The notes beneath the pieces are model-generated. The model saw nothing but the letters and a program-made list of their open reading frames with translations, was not told where the DNA came from and searched no databases. From Epiperipatus broadwayi (Eukaryota > Onychophora > Udeonychophora > Euonychophora > Peripatidae), in NCBI GenBank assembly GCA_028023455.1, contig JAQFVV010006311.1, positions 4,056,367-4,120,366 on the forward strand: a stretch of DNA of 64,000 bases. Reading direction: 5' to 3'. The translations under genes were made by a program, and so were the position numbers. Below, in pieces: positions 15,746-30,472 of this stretch (position 1 is its first letter; each line of letters begins with the position of its first letter).

Positions 15746-18700
15746 GAAAAATAAAATATATGAATTAATAACAAAAAAAAATTAACAAAATTATATTTAA
15801 AAAAAACGCATACTTTACAAAGTTAAATAAATTTCATAAACGTTTTACTAATTTTAAAGAATCTGTCGTTTTATAGATACTGTATTTTTTAAAAATTAAA
15901 TAAGTAAATGATATTGTCATGGTTGTTAATCGTATACTGTCAGCTCACCTCTTATCCTTTTCATTTTCTATTTCTTGGATATCATTCATTTTTTCCCAAA
16001 TCTTCATTTGATGATGTCAATGATTGTAAAGTTAGTACTTCTAGAAAAACTTCAGGCCATCAGAAATAGAGGTGAAAAATTAGCTCCAACATACATCTAC
16101 AATGCTACATGAAGCCTTGTAGCAATGGACAATTTGTGATTGAACAGTTGATTTTTTTATGCCCAGACCACTGGTGTTGGGTTATGGGACCTTTATTATA
16201 GTATCTGTTAACAACATAACTCTGTTATTGCAATAATGTATTTTTTTGAGCTCACAATAAAAATTTCTTGATAAAAAAAAAGTTAGAAACTTTTATACAT
16301 TATCTGTGTTCGTTTTATATAATTCTGTACTTTTAAAAGTTGTACATAATAATAAAGGTCTTAAATAATATCCTGCAATGAACATTATGATTTCAGTATT
16401 TATAAAGTATCTTAAGTCTGTATTATGGTGAAACAATCTAATTGAATAATATCAAACATTATCTAATATTCCAAAGATATATTATCCATATCTTGTAGAA
16501 ATGATAAAAGATAACTGCACTATATAATTGTGAAATGTTCTTTCTAAAATGATCTTGAAGTTTCACTGATATTCTATTAAATTATCAATTTTCTACAAGT
16601 ACATGCCAGTAATAAACAGTTATCTTGACTAATGATAAACCAGACAGAGATTTATGTTAAATAAAGATTCTATTAACAGATTTAATGGTTATCATTCAAA
16701 ATGTTATTCGGAGAATTTGCATGCAAAGCTGATCTGCTATTATGAGCTTAATAATAATGTCTTGTAGTCAATATAAGTTTGGGCTGCACACAGTTTGTAT
16801 CTCTCTCAATGTTGACCATTAGTTTTTAATAAGATCTCTGCTATTGTAGGAAGGATTTCTTTTAAATTATTAATCATTTTATTGGGCTAACTACTGCAAT
16901 AAACAATAAATATAAAAAAACTCTTTAAATCTGGCATCAACATGCCTGCACAAATCTCTTTATAATAAGTTTGGGATCTATCTATAAACATTATTACTAA
17001 ATTCTAAATTTAAATATAGGAATATTATCATGTTGTTTCAAACATATCCATATGCCAGTAAGAATGATAATAACATTTTCTTTGTATTTTTGGATCATGG
17101 AAATATATAACAGTAAATAGCCATTCATTGAATAACTAATTCTTCACATCAATCTATGTTATTAGATCTTTCCACAACTTTTTCCCATTTAAATTTCCTA
17201 TAAATTGCATATAATTAATCAGCTTTGATGATTTACATATCTTGAATACTGGATTATAGCTATTCCTATACCACTTTTCGCATAGATGTAAAATTTTGAT
17301 GAGTCTAGTATTGTAGATAGTGTAAACTTGGTAAATATATTCCTAGCCTTTGTCAATGATTTTATTTTATGTATATCGATGATATCAACATTAATACACA
17401 TAAATTTATGTTAAGCTTAGAGTATAAATAATAAAAGAAAAACAAACCTTTCTCCAAATTTAAAGCTAACACGTATATTTTCCATTTTCGATTTTCACAA
17501 AATGTTGAATCTAAAATTTAAAGATAAAAAAATAAAATATAACAATATATTAATGTATATATTATCTTAACCGCCATTAAATTAAAAAGATAAATTAATG
17601 GATTAATAAATGTGAATAAAAATACGAAATACCTGAAAGTTAACATAAAAGTGGGGAGGGGGAGAGGATATAAAAAAATAATACAATTAGAAGTCAGTTT
17701 CTTCAAGTGTGATATTTTAACTATATCCATACATATTACAATATATATATATATGTTACTATCCTAACATATATGTAATGTAAGAAAGTCATATATAATA
17801 TATATCTAGTCATGTGATTTTGTTATTGGCATTCATAATAAATATCAGTAATTAATCAAATATTTCCTATTTATGAAACATTCTTTTTAAATTTGTTATA
17901 AATTTTGAATTATCATTCAATATAAAAATTTCTAAGCCAATCTCTTTTCTTATCCATAGACGTAATGAAAAATTTTCATTTATCAAGATTTGAAACACCT
18001 GTATTTCCATGAAGAAATGAGATACTTTTCTACTTATATGTTTTAATTACGATCAATTTGATTTTATAATCGGAATGCTTCGATGTTCATATATTCATAT
18101 CTGTAATAGATGACTGTGATTTAGATTATTGCAAAATCACTATTTTTTACTATTAAGACAAAGCTATTCTTTGTGTACCAGACATTTTTTAAAACTATAA
18201 TGAAAATGTAATTATTCAATTATTTAGTGCCAAATTAAAAAAAAAAAAAAAACATTATTAGTCTGTATAGATAAATTATAAACTTTTAATCAATCGAATT
18301 ATAAATAAATCGATATACTAGACAACTTGTTTCTATATATTTTTGTTACATACCATCAAATCGATTTTCGTTCACGTTTGAACCTTTTCAACATGAAATT
18401 TTTAAAAACTTAATCATGTGACAATAAACATTCTACAGCTTTATATACTATCTAGTGGTCATCACTAAAAATAAACTCATGGAAAATAAAAAGTCTATTA
18501 TTATTACTTTTTTTATATAAAATAAATGTACATATATACATTCATTAAACATTCTTATTGAGACACCCCCCCCCCCCGTTTTTATAACTTCTAATTTACC
18601 ACCAAACAAAAAATTAATTTCAATATATATCTACATACATATACATTCCTATATATTAAAGCTTCTAATTATCTAACAGTGACCATTTCTCTCCCAATTT

Positions 18701-19860
18701 TATCATTCATATTAATCCATTTATGTAAGTTTTCTCTATACACAATGTAACCAACTTTTATTTCTTTAAAATTGTTATTATACTTTATTACATTTAACAA
18801 TAAGTGTAATAATTATCAAGGCTAAATGGATTTATAAGTAATCATTAAAAACTAGTCAACACTTAGACAATCCCAATATCAATAACAGTCAGCAATTTTT
18901 AATTGTTGTCAAGGCAACCTCCTTTTTATAAAGATTGCAACTTTATTGGGAATAAGAAATGGAGATAAGGTGAAAAATATTCACCGATATTTAAGCTGTA
19001 CGTTGAAAATTAAGGCTATACTGAAGCTGAACTGATGGAGGAGGAAATTTTATGTTTAACTTAGATATAAAAATTGTTAGAAGCCGAATTTGAAAAAAGA
19101 AATTGCTTAAGAATTAAGAAAATAAGATAGCTTTTAATAAGAATTTAAGCAAAAATATAGGAGAGCTGCTAAATTCATGATTCACGCCATATACAAAGAG
19201 AAAGTATGTAGATATGTCCTGTCAACAATTATAGCATTATAGTAATTTATTAGTCAGATTCAATCATTTTTATTTCCGCATTGAGTAGATATTATTTTTA
19301 ATTTAAATCTGTCAGCAATTTTACAGATAAAACCATGGATAATTTGCGGTATTCTACGCTTAATTAATTTATTTTTTTCCAACTTTTATAATAGCAACAA
19401 GGATTAATGACCTTTTTAAACATTTATAACGAATACATATATAATATGAATTGGAAAACGAAAAATAAAAAAATAAAAAAACTATATGTAGAACTTTAAT
19501 GTGACAGTTTCATTTTCTATTAACGTTAATAAACTTTTTTTTTTATTTGAGCGGTTCCAAATTGCTGTATATTGCGCACATAGATTGCATTTTTGTGTGC
19601 ATTGGAATATATTATATACTGAAAGCCATTTATCGTATAGCATTAATAATAATGTACTAACAAAATTAAGTGATATCTAATCGATAATTTTTATTAGTCA
19701 TAGATAGATTAGAGATTATCCAATAATGGATAATATTTCTGTAGTGTAATTTTTACTACACTACACTGATGCAAGGCAGGGACTGGTTTCTATTCATTTT
19801 TAACACCTTGTAGAAGGATGTAATTATAAACATATGCCCAAAGACATGTAAAAAAGATGT
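15746..19860. other. Non-coding stretch, nothing recognised
   Basis: A+T-rich sequence with homopolymers (A near 18239, C near 18567) and no exon-like segment or repeat family recognised. Confidence 0.45.
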
Positions 19861-19861
19861 A

Positions 19862-19915
19862 TGATCCATGGGATGCACATTTCGTGCTAAAACAGTACTC
19901 ATCAGTTGGCCCAGA
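19862..19915 (-). ncRNA. Hammerhead ribozyme-like motif, independent locus
   Basis: The minus strand reads CTGATGA (19905-19899), then GTACT-GTTTT-AGCAC as stem II with the canonical G-C closing pair and one A/C mismatch, then GAA, then ATG-TG-CAT as a short stem III, then C (19872) at the cleavage position. Stem I is weak: only CCA/TGG pairs, out of register. A CGAAA is kept at 19884-19880. The locus is unrelated in flank to the tandem repeat at 39 kb. Self-cleavage is plausible for the intact ancestor, uncertain for this copy. Confidence 0.5.
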
Positions 19916-20889
19916 TTACAATCTCTTTCACATATCTTATTTATTATCCTACTGTTATTATTGTTACTAAAAAAATCAAAATGATAATAAAATATATGGC
20001 TTAATCATTTATTATTGCAATAATTATTAATACTGCAGCTGTTACAAATAATTAATGAAATGGATACTGTATTACCAACAGATGTTGTGTTCAGGCTACT
20101 GATAGGCTCCACCATTGTTAGATAGTGGTATGGTCTTTAGATATAAAGGCTAACTGTGAATATCATATAAGCAGTGCCTGACCAAACAGCCTTTTCTGCC
20201 TTATAGAAAATGATGTTGATTTATCAAAATCTAGGTACTGTTTCCAATACAAACAGTCTTTTCTATTTCCTCTTATTTTTCGTTAAGCATTTAAGTTTTT
20301 GTAAGGCCCTTGGATATCTTCTTATAAGAATTATGACAATGGGATGTGTGTTTGTGCAACAACATTTTTCCATTCTTTAACTACACACACAGCGTTTCTG
20401 ACTTCAGTATTTCTTATTTCTTTTAATTCAAGCCCTGTAGAATTAAAAAAAAATTAATGATGAAGAGAGGATTAGTTAGCTCATAGTTCTTAGTTGTGAT
20501 CTGTGCTTGAGGCTGTACAACCACTAAAGAGCCAGTGTGAAACTCAATTTAAGTGAGGCAAGAGTTTTGGATGACAAAGAATATATGTTTAGGCAGCCCT
20601 ATTTAGGGTACACCTGTCTATCATGGAAGTGGAAGAACCTAGAAATGTGGCTTAAAATGACATGTCTTTCATAATCTGGCTAAGTTGTTGCCCTGGCAGA
20701 TTAATCACTTCAATAGTAACAATAATATAAATAATAATATTAGTAGTGGTGATAAAATAAGTGGCAGTGATATTACTAAAAGTAAGTATCACAAATATAA
20801 ATCTTTTTTTTCTAAATATAACTATATAAAATGTGTGAACTTTGCTTGATTCAAACTCTTCAACATCATAACAGAAGACTGCACTTGTA

Positions 20890-23800
20890 GTAAATAACTA
20901 TTAAAATATAAGATTGATATAGCTGCTCTTAACAAAACACATCTCCCAGAGAAAAAAGTTTATTAAAACAGATGGATGGATACAGTTTTTCTGGAAAAGC
21001 AGGTCAATCCATGAAAGAAAAATGTATGGTGTTAAATTTGCTGTAAAATCAAATTTAATATTTTCTATTATTGGAATTCCTAGTATCAATGAAGATTAAT
21101 GAACCTAAAACTTATCTTGTATAATGGTATTAGAACTCATTTTCTCAGTGGTTAGTTTCCATCTTAGATTCAGAGAACTCAGAGAAGGAAAGCTTTTATT
21201 CCTTATTGGATTGCATTATTACAGCAATGCTATTGAATTTTTCTTCTTGAAGACTTTAATGCTTCTTAAAAAAAGTCATATACCACATGACTCAATTTTT
21301 TAAGCTTGTAAACAAAAACAAAGAGCTTTGCTAATTGCTCTAACAAGCTCCGTTGATAAAATGCTAAAAAGAGAAACCATTTAAAATATCTCTATCAGAA
21401 ACCACACCCAAATCCCAGACCAATGGTTTCATGCTTTGACACTTCTCGGTAAGGTGCTAGGGTATCTAGTGTCTGTAGTTATCATAGCATCTCATTGAGG
21501 AGTGCCAAAACACAAATCAGTTGGTCTGGAGTTTGTGTGTGGTTTCTGATAGAGATTGCTTTCTCTTGCTAGCATTTTATCAACAAAGCTTGTTAGAGCA
21601 ATTAGCAAAGCTCTTTGTTTTTAATGCCTCTTGTTCATACACAGAGTGGACTTTGGCCAACAGCTAAGGAAAATAATGATATTGGAGTTGTCAATTGAAT
21701 AGTATATTGTTCTTAAATTTGAGCACAATACATGGACTGACTATCACAAGCACTTTGTTTAGACAGAAAAATTGCTACAAAGTAACATGGATGTATCCAT
21801 GCTCAAGCAGTGGTATTTAATAAATTATATTATTGTTAGGAATTAAAATACAATAAAATATTTATAGTAAGAGCAGCAGATTATTGCACAGATCATTGAT
21901 TAATATTCTCTAATACTAAAATAATAGTTACATTAAAATCATATTCACAGTCTTGGCTTCATTAAAATGAAGAACCATGGCTGTTTTTCTGGCTATGATT
22001 ATATTATTAGTGATTTAATTAAAAAAGAAACATCTAGCATTCTCTGCTTAGAAAAATAATAGATTAAATGTGGAACATTATAATAAATATACAAACTGGA
22101 ATGCAGAAGTTCATCAATTGACAAGAAACCTTAAAAGTGAATGGTGGATTAAAACTATAAAGAAAATACAGACATTTGCTGATTGTGATCATTCTAGCAA
22201 TTCTTTTGAATCATTGAAGCAACATATGAACCTGAGAAAGATTATCACAATTCTATGGAAAGAACATTATGATCTTCTTTTGAATAATGTTACAAAAATT
22301 TATATGATGACTTTTAATGATATATGTATTTCATCTACTCATTTAGATTTGGACAAAGATATCTAGGTTAATGAAGTCAAAACAGCTCTTTGTAATCTTA
22401 AAAATAAAAAAGCTACAGCTCCTGATAAAATACCAGAAGTTTTAATATATGGTAGTGATATATTAGCTTCAAAACTATTGGAAATTTTTAGAAATATCTA
22501 GACCCATAAAGTTGTGTCATTTGATGTTAAGGATGTTTAGTTGCTCAAATTTAAAAAACAAAGGGAATAGTCAAGATTGCAGTAATTTATTAACATGGAA
22601 TACCATCTATTATAGCAAAAGTACTTTCAACAATTTTGTTGAATAGATTGCTTCCAGTTCAAAATGGTTTTAGGGAATCAAAAAGAACCATAGATATAAT
22701 TTTTGTTGCCAGAACAAATGCAAAAAAAATGTTGGGAACAAAGGAGTGATTTATATATTGCTTTTACTGATTTGATCGAAGCATTTTATTCAAATAATAA
22801 AACAGGTCTATGATATTGTTTAAAATTACTTGTTGTTCACCAAAATTTATTCATATTGTACAGATTCTACATGATGGAATAAGAAAAGGTGTTATTGCTA
22901 TAGGTGAAAAATGTGAAGCCTTTAAAATGAAAATTGGTGTTAAACAAGGACATGTACTTACTCCAACTTTGTTTTCAATTTTTATGACAATGTTCCTTAG
23001 AATTGTTTATAGATATCTTAATCAAATGGGTATCAAGATATATATTAATTTGATGATAGAATCTGAATCCACTTTATAGCAAAAACAAAAAACTATATCT
23101 TCTTGGATTCTTTCTGGATTTACACTATGCTAATGATTGTTCTATTTTTGACAATTCAAAAGATTATTTACAGGATGTTTTAATGTTTTAAGTGCAACTT
23201 ATAAAGAACTTAATTTATTAATCAATGTACAAAAAACTTAAGTTTTTTATCAGACAGTCCAGTGATGGGAGAAAAATCTTCAGCAACTTTCACCTTGGAC
23301 AGTTATCAACTTGAGAATGTACCACATTTTAAATACTTTGATAGTTTATAAATAGAAGGATGGACTTGGATATTGAGATCCAACGCAGATTGCAATGTAC
23401 TGTTGCTGTTATTATCAAGTTATCAGATAGAGTATTTCATCATAGGAAATTAAGTATTGCAATTAAATTAGCCATATACAAAGCTTATTAATGCCCTATC
23501 AATACAATACAAAGGCATTAGAAAAGTTTTATTTAAAGTCATCGTGTAAAAATTTTAAAATACAATAGCAAGATCATAAAACCAATCAATATATTCTTCA
23601 GCTTTCAGGATGTGATCCAATTGAGTCCATTATTATAAAATCACATCACCATTGGAGTAAACATGTAATGGATGGCTTTCTAAATGGATGTTATATAGTG
23701 CACTTGAACATGAAATTTTGTAGCAGTAGAGTCCCATTTATGTTGTAAAGAATTATCTGAAAGACATACTATAGAAGTGAAATGTCAATTGCTTCCTGTT

Positions 23801-24240
23801 GAAAGATAGAATATAATACATTGAAAATTAAACATGGTGTTGCAGTATTTAAAAAAGAAAACTTTTCTGCTGAGGAAACTAAAAGGCAACTTTTTAAAAT
23901 GACATGTGAACAAAAATTAGACTAGCATTATATGCGTCATATTGTGGTTCACAGGTTTGTTTGTATAGTCACCATAAAACTCATTTTACTGTAGTTTTTT
24001 CTCTTTTTTTTAAAAATTTGAATGTACATACTCCTTTTGACTGGCTGTTTACTATTGTTATTGTTTATAAATTATAATAACAATGTAGCTTAAACCATGG
24101 CACATTATTTCTAATTTGTGTAAAGTCTAAATGATATAAGTGTTTACAGATCTTCTACATATATATTTTAGCTTACATTTAAAGTCTGTTTTTATACATT
24201 AAATCAAGACAAAATAAAAAATAAAAAAGTTTTCAATATA
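20890..24240 (+). mobile_element. RTE-like LINE relic, endonuclease to 3' tail
   Basis: Decayed frames follow the order of a non-LTR retrotransposon. Endonuclease: DIAALNKTHLPE (20915), LEDFNAS (about 21246, from the GDFNA motif), RAADYCTDH (about 21880). Reverse transcriptase: KNKKATAPDKIP (about 22400), GVKQG with TPTLFSIFMT (about 22940-22990), and LHYANDCSIF (about 23120), where the catalytic YADD has become YAND. The C-terminal region reads LSGCDPIESIIIKSHHHWSKH (about 23600). Many stops and frameshifts make it dead. A foldback element interrupts it at 21314-21622. The tail word CTTAAACCATGGCAC (about 24090) recurs at 43860. Confidence 0.8.
21314..21622. mobile_element. 309-bp foldback element inserted in the LINE
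   Basis: Inverted ends AAAAACAAAGAGCTTTGC and its inverse continue inward for over 100 bp (shared TCTATCAGAAACCACAC and AGACCAA.GGTTT). It splits the LINE between its GDFN-type motif and the downstream endonuclease part, so it is younger than the LINE. Non-coding. Confidence 0.7.
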
Positions 24241-27200
24241 ACTTGGCAAATTAATTAATTTTATTTTATTAAAATATTTTTAATTAGAAAATTGATGAAA
24301 TGTTTTTAATCATATTTATGAAATCATTGAATTTTTGATACATGAAAATTTATTAGGAAAGTCTCTGGGAATATTTTTTTCTTCCCTGGCTTCATTTTCT
24401 GCATTTTCTTTGCTAAATTTTGTAATTTTTATCAGTAACAGTTTGCCATATACCCAAAAAAATTCATTATTGATGGAAGCACAAAACTGTTGTAGGATTA
24501 TCTATTTACCAGTTTAATTTTAGTTTTAAAAAGTATTGAGAGAAAAACATTTCTTTCCAGTAAATTATTTTAACATTTTTTTTAAATTTAACCTTTTAAG
24601 AGAGATAAAGTAGGTAAAGTTTTATGTTTAGTAATATTTTTAAAAGAAAAAAAATATATATATTTTAACATTTTTTAAAATTTTACTTTAATTAATCAAT
24701 GATTTTTTTTGCTTTCTTTTATCTCTCTTTAATACATTAAGCAGTGTTTATCACATCACTGTAATTAACTGGCTATCTTGTTTTCCTTTTGGTACAAAAA
24801 AAAAGTAATTAAAGTGGCCATTCAAGACCATGATTGTAAATATTTTTTAAATTATAAAAAAAAAAAACAAGTAGAGAGAAATTTTTATTGACTTAGTTTG
24901 CAAAAATAAAAAGGAGAGAAATAATATTTTTTTAAAAAAAAAAAAGATCTAATTGATTAGTAATAATATTTTTCATGTAGAAGACAAGATTATGATTGGT
25001 GGGAGCAGCTTTGTTCCAAAAATGAGGCATGTGGGTAAATCTGAAGACGTCAAGGTCTAATAAGAGATAGTCAGTCTTACCAATCTATTGAAGAGGACAG
25101 TAGAAGTTTTAGTTAAGCTGTTGAAGAGAACAGCAAAAATTGTAATCAAACTGCTGGAAAAAAAAGTATGATAATTTTGCTGTGTAGATCACACTATAAG
25201 TTTGGTTGTAAAAATGTTTTCTAAAATGAAGACAACAATGTTCTAATTTCAAATTTTAAGGCAAACACTGTAATCAATTTAAACTTTGACAGAATAGATC
25301 AGTTGGTTAGAACATTTGCTTAAAATTCAATATTTGAGAATTTAAAGGTGTGAGTTTGACTCCTATGCTAATACTGTCACTGGTCAGGCCAGCAACAGCT
25401 GAAGAAGAGTGAAGAATAATACTACTCAAAATGTTGTGTAATTACTCATCCGTGTTGTCTATTTGTATGTTATTACTAACAAGTTGTTTGTATTTGAAAG
25501 TTTTAAATAGAATATATAATTTTCTATACATTCAATATTTACTGATAGATGATGAAAGTAATCCAACATATTATCATAACCATGTGCCAAATTTAGCACA
25601 TGTAACATCATTGAAGAAAAATGTAAAAGAATAAAAGATATTCCTGAAGTATTCTGCAACAAACTTTTTCTCCACCCAAGAGCATGAGGATCTCTATAAG
25701 TTAGCATGACCTGAAAAATTTATTAGAAAGAAAAATAAATTCTTTTTGTGTGTTAGCTTGAAATATTCTATTACAAAATATTAACTGTGTACAATAAGTT
25801 GGAATTGAGAAACTTTTAAAAAGAAAACCTACATGGAATAACTGTAAATTACAAATGGAAAGGATTCCCAATGAAAATTCAAACCTTGTTACAAGGCACT
25901 TTTTTAATGTGCACATTATATTTTCATTAAGAGATAAAAATTTATAGAACAGTAATTGATAGGAATGAATAATTATAGTAAGATAAAATTTTCTTTCAAA
26001 ACATGTTTTTTTATTATTTATTTGATTTTTTCCTTCAAAATTATAAAAAAAGTTTTTAGGTAATTTTTATTAAATTACGTTTAGCAATTTCTTTTTGAAA
26101 CACTTTTTTTTTGTTTTATGTAATCCCCCCCCCCCAAAAAAAAAAAATTATATATAAATGGTTAACTTGTTATCTCTGATCAAAAGGCTGTATGCCAATG
26201 TTTCTTATTCATAAAGAAATAGTTTAATGAAATTTTTAAGAAATAAAATCAGTAGGTTAGTTTTTTAAAAATAAAACTGTACTTTTGATAAGTATGTATA
26301 AATTTAAATTATCATACCTTTTTTAATTTTTTTTAATTATTAACAAATTAATTTATTAAATAATTGTTTCACAAATATTTTGGTGTTAGTCTTTATTCTT
26401 TAGGCTATTTGTTACATGAATTAACAGTGTGTGTGACTTGATTTCAATACAGAATTATGGATTTTAAAATTATCTCAGTAATGTCATTTAATTGTAGTTG
26501 AGTAAGTCTATAAATTATTTAAAGTTATTTAGATTAATTATTTATCTCTTGTTCACATTCATAGTCCCTAGAGTTGTTTCTTTCTGAGTTAGTTTATAAC
26601 ATAATGCTTTGTACTATAAAAGTAGAGGTTTATGATGGTGTTTAGCCATTCAAATGATAACTCTGGGTGGCACAAAGGAGTCACTTTTATTTAGTTTTTT
26701 ATTAGAAATTAAGTTTATAGTTGACCTGTACACTAATGATACTATATGACTAGGCATTGATGATCATCATCATATGATTCTAACATTATTTTTTATTATT
26801 ATCTGATAGAAAATGTGCATCCAAATAAAGTACTGTGTTATATTCTGCTCTGAGTTTGGCAGTGGCAAGTTAAGCAACCTGTTTTATAGGGTATTTCTTT
26901 TAAATCCAATCACAAGATTGACTGTTGATAGATGAATTTTTATTATGTGTGATGTTGGGGTACTTTGTTATTATTAGTAGTATAACTACTATAGGTTAAT
27001 TCAAGCTGACTTTCATTTGTACATACATATATGTTCATTTATCCTGATATGTTTATTCAGTATATTTGATGATTTATCAAATAGGGATGATGTTGGTTTC
27101 CCATCTCACCATATTCTCTCCCTGTAGCCCCAAAGTTTTCTTACTGTTACAATATAAAAAATAAGTTACACAATTAATAATATTCTAAAATGAATATTTT

Positions 27201-27249
27201 TTGATTTAGTTATTATCATTATCACCTTCAAAAATTATAAATTCATTGC
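24241..27249. other. Non-coding stretch with one SINE relic
   Basis: Besides the tRNA-like relic at 25287-25425, only homopolymers (C run near 26126) and A+T-driven short frames are present. Overlapping frames at 25431-25916 have no family resemblance. Confidence 0.45.
25287..25425 (+). mobile_element. Decayed tRNA-derived SINE (second family)
   Basis: An A-box-like TAGATCAGTTGGTTAGAA and a B-box-like GTGTGAGTTTGACTCC are spaced as in a tRNA head, followed by a non-tRNA body (GCCAGCAACAGCTGAAGAAG). CpG sites appear lost. No target-site duplication was recognised. Confidence 0.5.
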
Positions 27250-28620
27250 AGAATAAAGAACTCACTAAATTTAATCCAGTTTCTTTGATACATAGACTTT
27301 ATTCTCCACAACAAATTAACAAACATCTTTATTTCATTTATGCAGTTCACATTTGGTCTTTTTCTAAATCGTTTACAATCTTTTGGGATTTAATTTAAAA
27401 CTTCAACTTTTCATCTATTATTAACTATTTTAGCAATATGTATACCCAAGCTCCATTTCAGTCTTAACTCTTTCAATGATGTTAATAATACTTGTTTGTT
27501 CCCTAATAATGTTTTACAATTTTGATATCTTCTTATTATTGTACCATATATTTTTCTATATATTATTGGGTAATCTGGATTCTCAATATTGCTTTTATAT
27601 TAAATATCCAAATCAAACATCATTAAGTAAGAACTGATAAAATCATCTATTATAAAGCTTTTCAGATACATAGACACACTTTCTTTTAATATCAAGTTAT
27701 TTCCATCAAAAACATTTCGTTCAAGTTTAATTCTATGACTAGTTTTATCTAGTATGTTTTTATTTGCATTAATAATCTGACCAAGATATTTATTTTTTTA
27801 TTCATGATTAGTAATTTTTTTTTAATTCGAGAAAATGTATTGAAGATTATTTTTATCATATTAGCATTTATCTTTCATCCTACTTTCTTAATTTCACCTA
27901 AAACTTTCAACATTTCCTGATGCTTTGAAACGTTATTTTCAAAGGCAACAATATCACCAGGAAAATGTAGATGACTTATATAATCTGCCATACATGTACT
28001 CCCTTAGATTTTCATTTTATTTCATAAAATTGTCCTTGTAATGCTACTGTAAAAAGCTATGTTGATATAGAATCACTGCTGTACATTCTTTTTGCTTAAT
28101 CTTTTTATATCACTGCTGTAGAATTTTGATAAATATTCTTCAAAATATTACAACATCCCGGATCTATATTATGATAATCCAGTGCCTTAATCAAAGATGA
28201 AATGCTTATACAATCAAATGGCTTTCCATAATCTACAAATCCAAAGCATAATAACGTAATGGCTACTCATATTCATTAGTCTTTTTTATAAGTTTTGTCA
28301 ATTCTGAAATATATACTTTTATATCCAGCTTATTCTTTTGGTTGTCTGAAATCCAAAGTTTGCTGTAGATAGTAAAACTTTTATATAGAAATTATAGATG
28401 GCTGATAAATTAGTAATTTTTAATAATTTTTATCACCTTTTCAATCATTTATTTTATTTTTATCATTTAGACATTTGATATATAATATTGCCAATATCAT
28501 CTGTTTTTTAAAATGTCCATATTTTTTGGAGATTTTAACATCTCAATATGTATAATTGCATGTCTTACTTCTTCTTTTAAAAAGTTGAAAAATCCAGATG
28601 AATTCAAAATATAAAAACAA
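27250..28620 (-). mobile_element. Second RTE-like LINE reverse transcriptase relic
   Basis: Minus-strand frames give VRHAIIHIEMLKSPK (about 28560), LCFGFVDYGKPFDC with IKALDYHNIDPG (28270-28180), then NILKNIYQNSTAVI, SHLHFPGDIVAFENN (about 27960, the ADD box replaced by GDI), GQIINANKNI (about 27780) and MYLKSFIIDDF. This matches the order of an RTE-type reverse transcriptase of a different subfamily from the plus-strand LINE. It is broken by stops and indels, and no endonuclease part was recognised. Confidence 0.7.
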
Positions 28621-30472
28621 CTAAATGAAAATCTCATTTAATTTTCTAATATTTGTCAGTATTAATCGAGTTGGTTATCTACATTTCTATTTTCTTTTCA
28701 ATTTACTCTCTAAACACTGCTTTGATATTATAAAAAAATACTGGGATGACTAATTAATCAATTGAAATTTTTTTTTATGAAAATGGTGATTTTGTCATAC
28801 TATAACTTAATTTATAAATTCAATGTGTAATCTAAAAAATCTTAGTAGTAGTTTTTATTTGCATATCTTTTTGGTGAACTTTTAGTGATATTTGCTCTTT
28901 CAGTTTCTGAAAATGTAAATTCTAAGTAATCATAATTTTTTTGGATGTTTTGTCATCACAATACTACCTAATGTTAACTTCAAAATTAATGGATTTAAAA
29001 TTTTAAATAACCTCTTTTGATTTGTAGTTGGCAAATTTGTTTTGGAATTTTTATTATTTTCTCCTTAAAATTTTTAAATTTCTTCTCTTTAAAAAGTGAT
29101 GACAGGAGAGGTGAATTGCATTATGGACTTTGATAAAAACAATAATTGTCAGCTACATTCAATACAAAATACAAATCAAATCAAACACTCCAAATAAAAA
29201 TGAACTGTTTGGCTTTGAAACAACAACAAATTAATCAAAACAAAATTTTTTTAAATAAAAACTTCTTTATTGATTTTACTTTTACTCTTTTTTAATTAAA
29301 AAACTGAAAAATAATAATATAACAATTTAACTGAACACCACATCTAGGTTTAATGTTTCCAGATGTTTTTCAAATAAAAACCTTTTATGATCAATACAGA
29401 ATGCAGTGTTCATTTTTTCAATTTTTAATAAGTTAAAGAAAAGTATTTCTTGCAAAGCACAGTGGGGCAGAAAAATGTTTCATTTTTTTTCTCTTTTAAC
29501 TTTTTTTAAAATTCACATTCAATTTATAAATTTATTTCTAGGATACAAGTCCAGACCCCCTATTTTTCTCACTTTTGCAAAGAATAATTTCCAAATCATT
29601 TTTTTTAATTACAGATAAGAAAAAGATCTGAAATTTATCTACATTTTTTAAGTCAAGATTATGTAGGTAATATTACAAAAAATCAATTGTGAAAATTTAT
29701 CATTTCTTTTTTGTTTTTACATATCTCTCATACTTCTCTTCCACACCACTCTTCCCTCTTCTCAAAACACAAGAAAAAATTGAAAAAGGAAAAGAAATTT
29801 TGCCAAAAAGAACCTGTCAATGCAAATTAATGTTAAGAAGTTTTATATTACAAACTGAATTTATAAATTAAGTCATTGTAATATTATAATAAATCACAAT
29901 TTTTTAAAAAAATTTTTAATTTATTAATTAGTGATCCCAATATTCTTTTATGACATCAAAGCAGTGCTTAAACAGTAAATTAAAGACAAAATGGTAATTC
30001 AGACAGCTGACTAGATCAGTACCATTTGCATCTATTAAGCCCTAAAAATGTTATAATATATGTGTCATTAAAAAGTACTACTTGTAATTATTTTAACATT
30101 GTAAAAATAGTGCAAATAATAACAATGACAACAGCAACAATAATAATAATAACATAACCATCTGCCTTTTATAAGAGTAGCCTCCTCTTTTTATTTATGC
30201 ACACACATACTTTGACAGACTCCTATCATCTATTTCAGTGTTTGGTACATGAAAAATAATCAATAATGGTGGACATAAAAAAATTAAATCATAAAAATAT
30301 AGAAACGTTTTTCCTATAATTCATAAAAATATTTTAATTAATAATATTATACAGTAAAGTTGTTTATATGTACAGTCGATAACGATCTTTAATGTTAATG
30401 ATAAAATTGAAAGTATGATTAAGAAATTAGATTTTTGGAAACAGTAATATATATAAGTATCGAAAACAATCA
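28621..30472. other. Non-coding stretch, nothing recognised
   Basis: A+T-rich with poly-T runs. Open frames at 29406-29618 and 29689-29871 are Phe/Lys-rich by composition and show no family signal. Confidence 0.45.
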
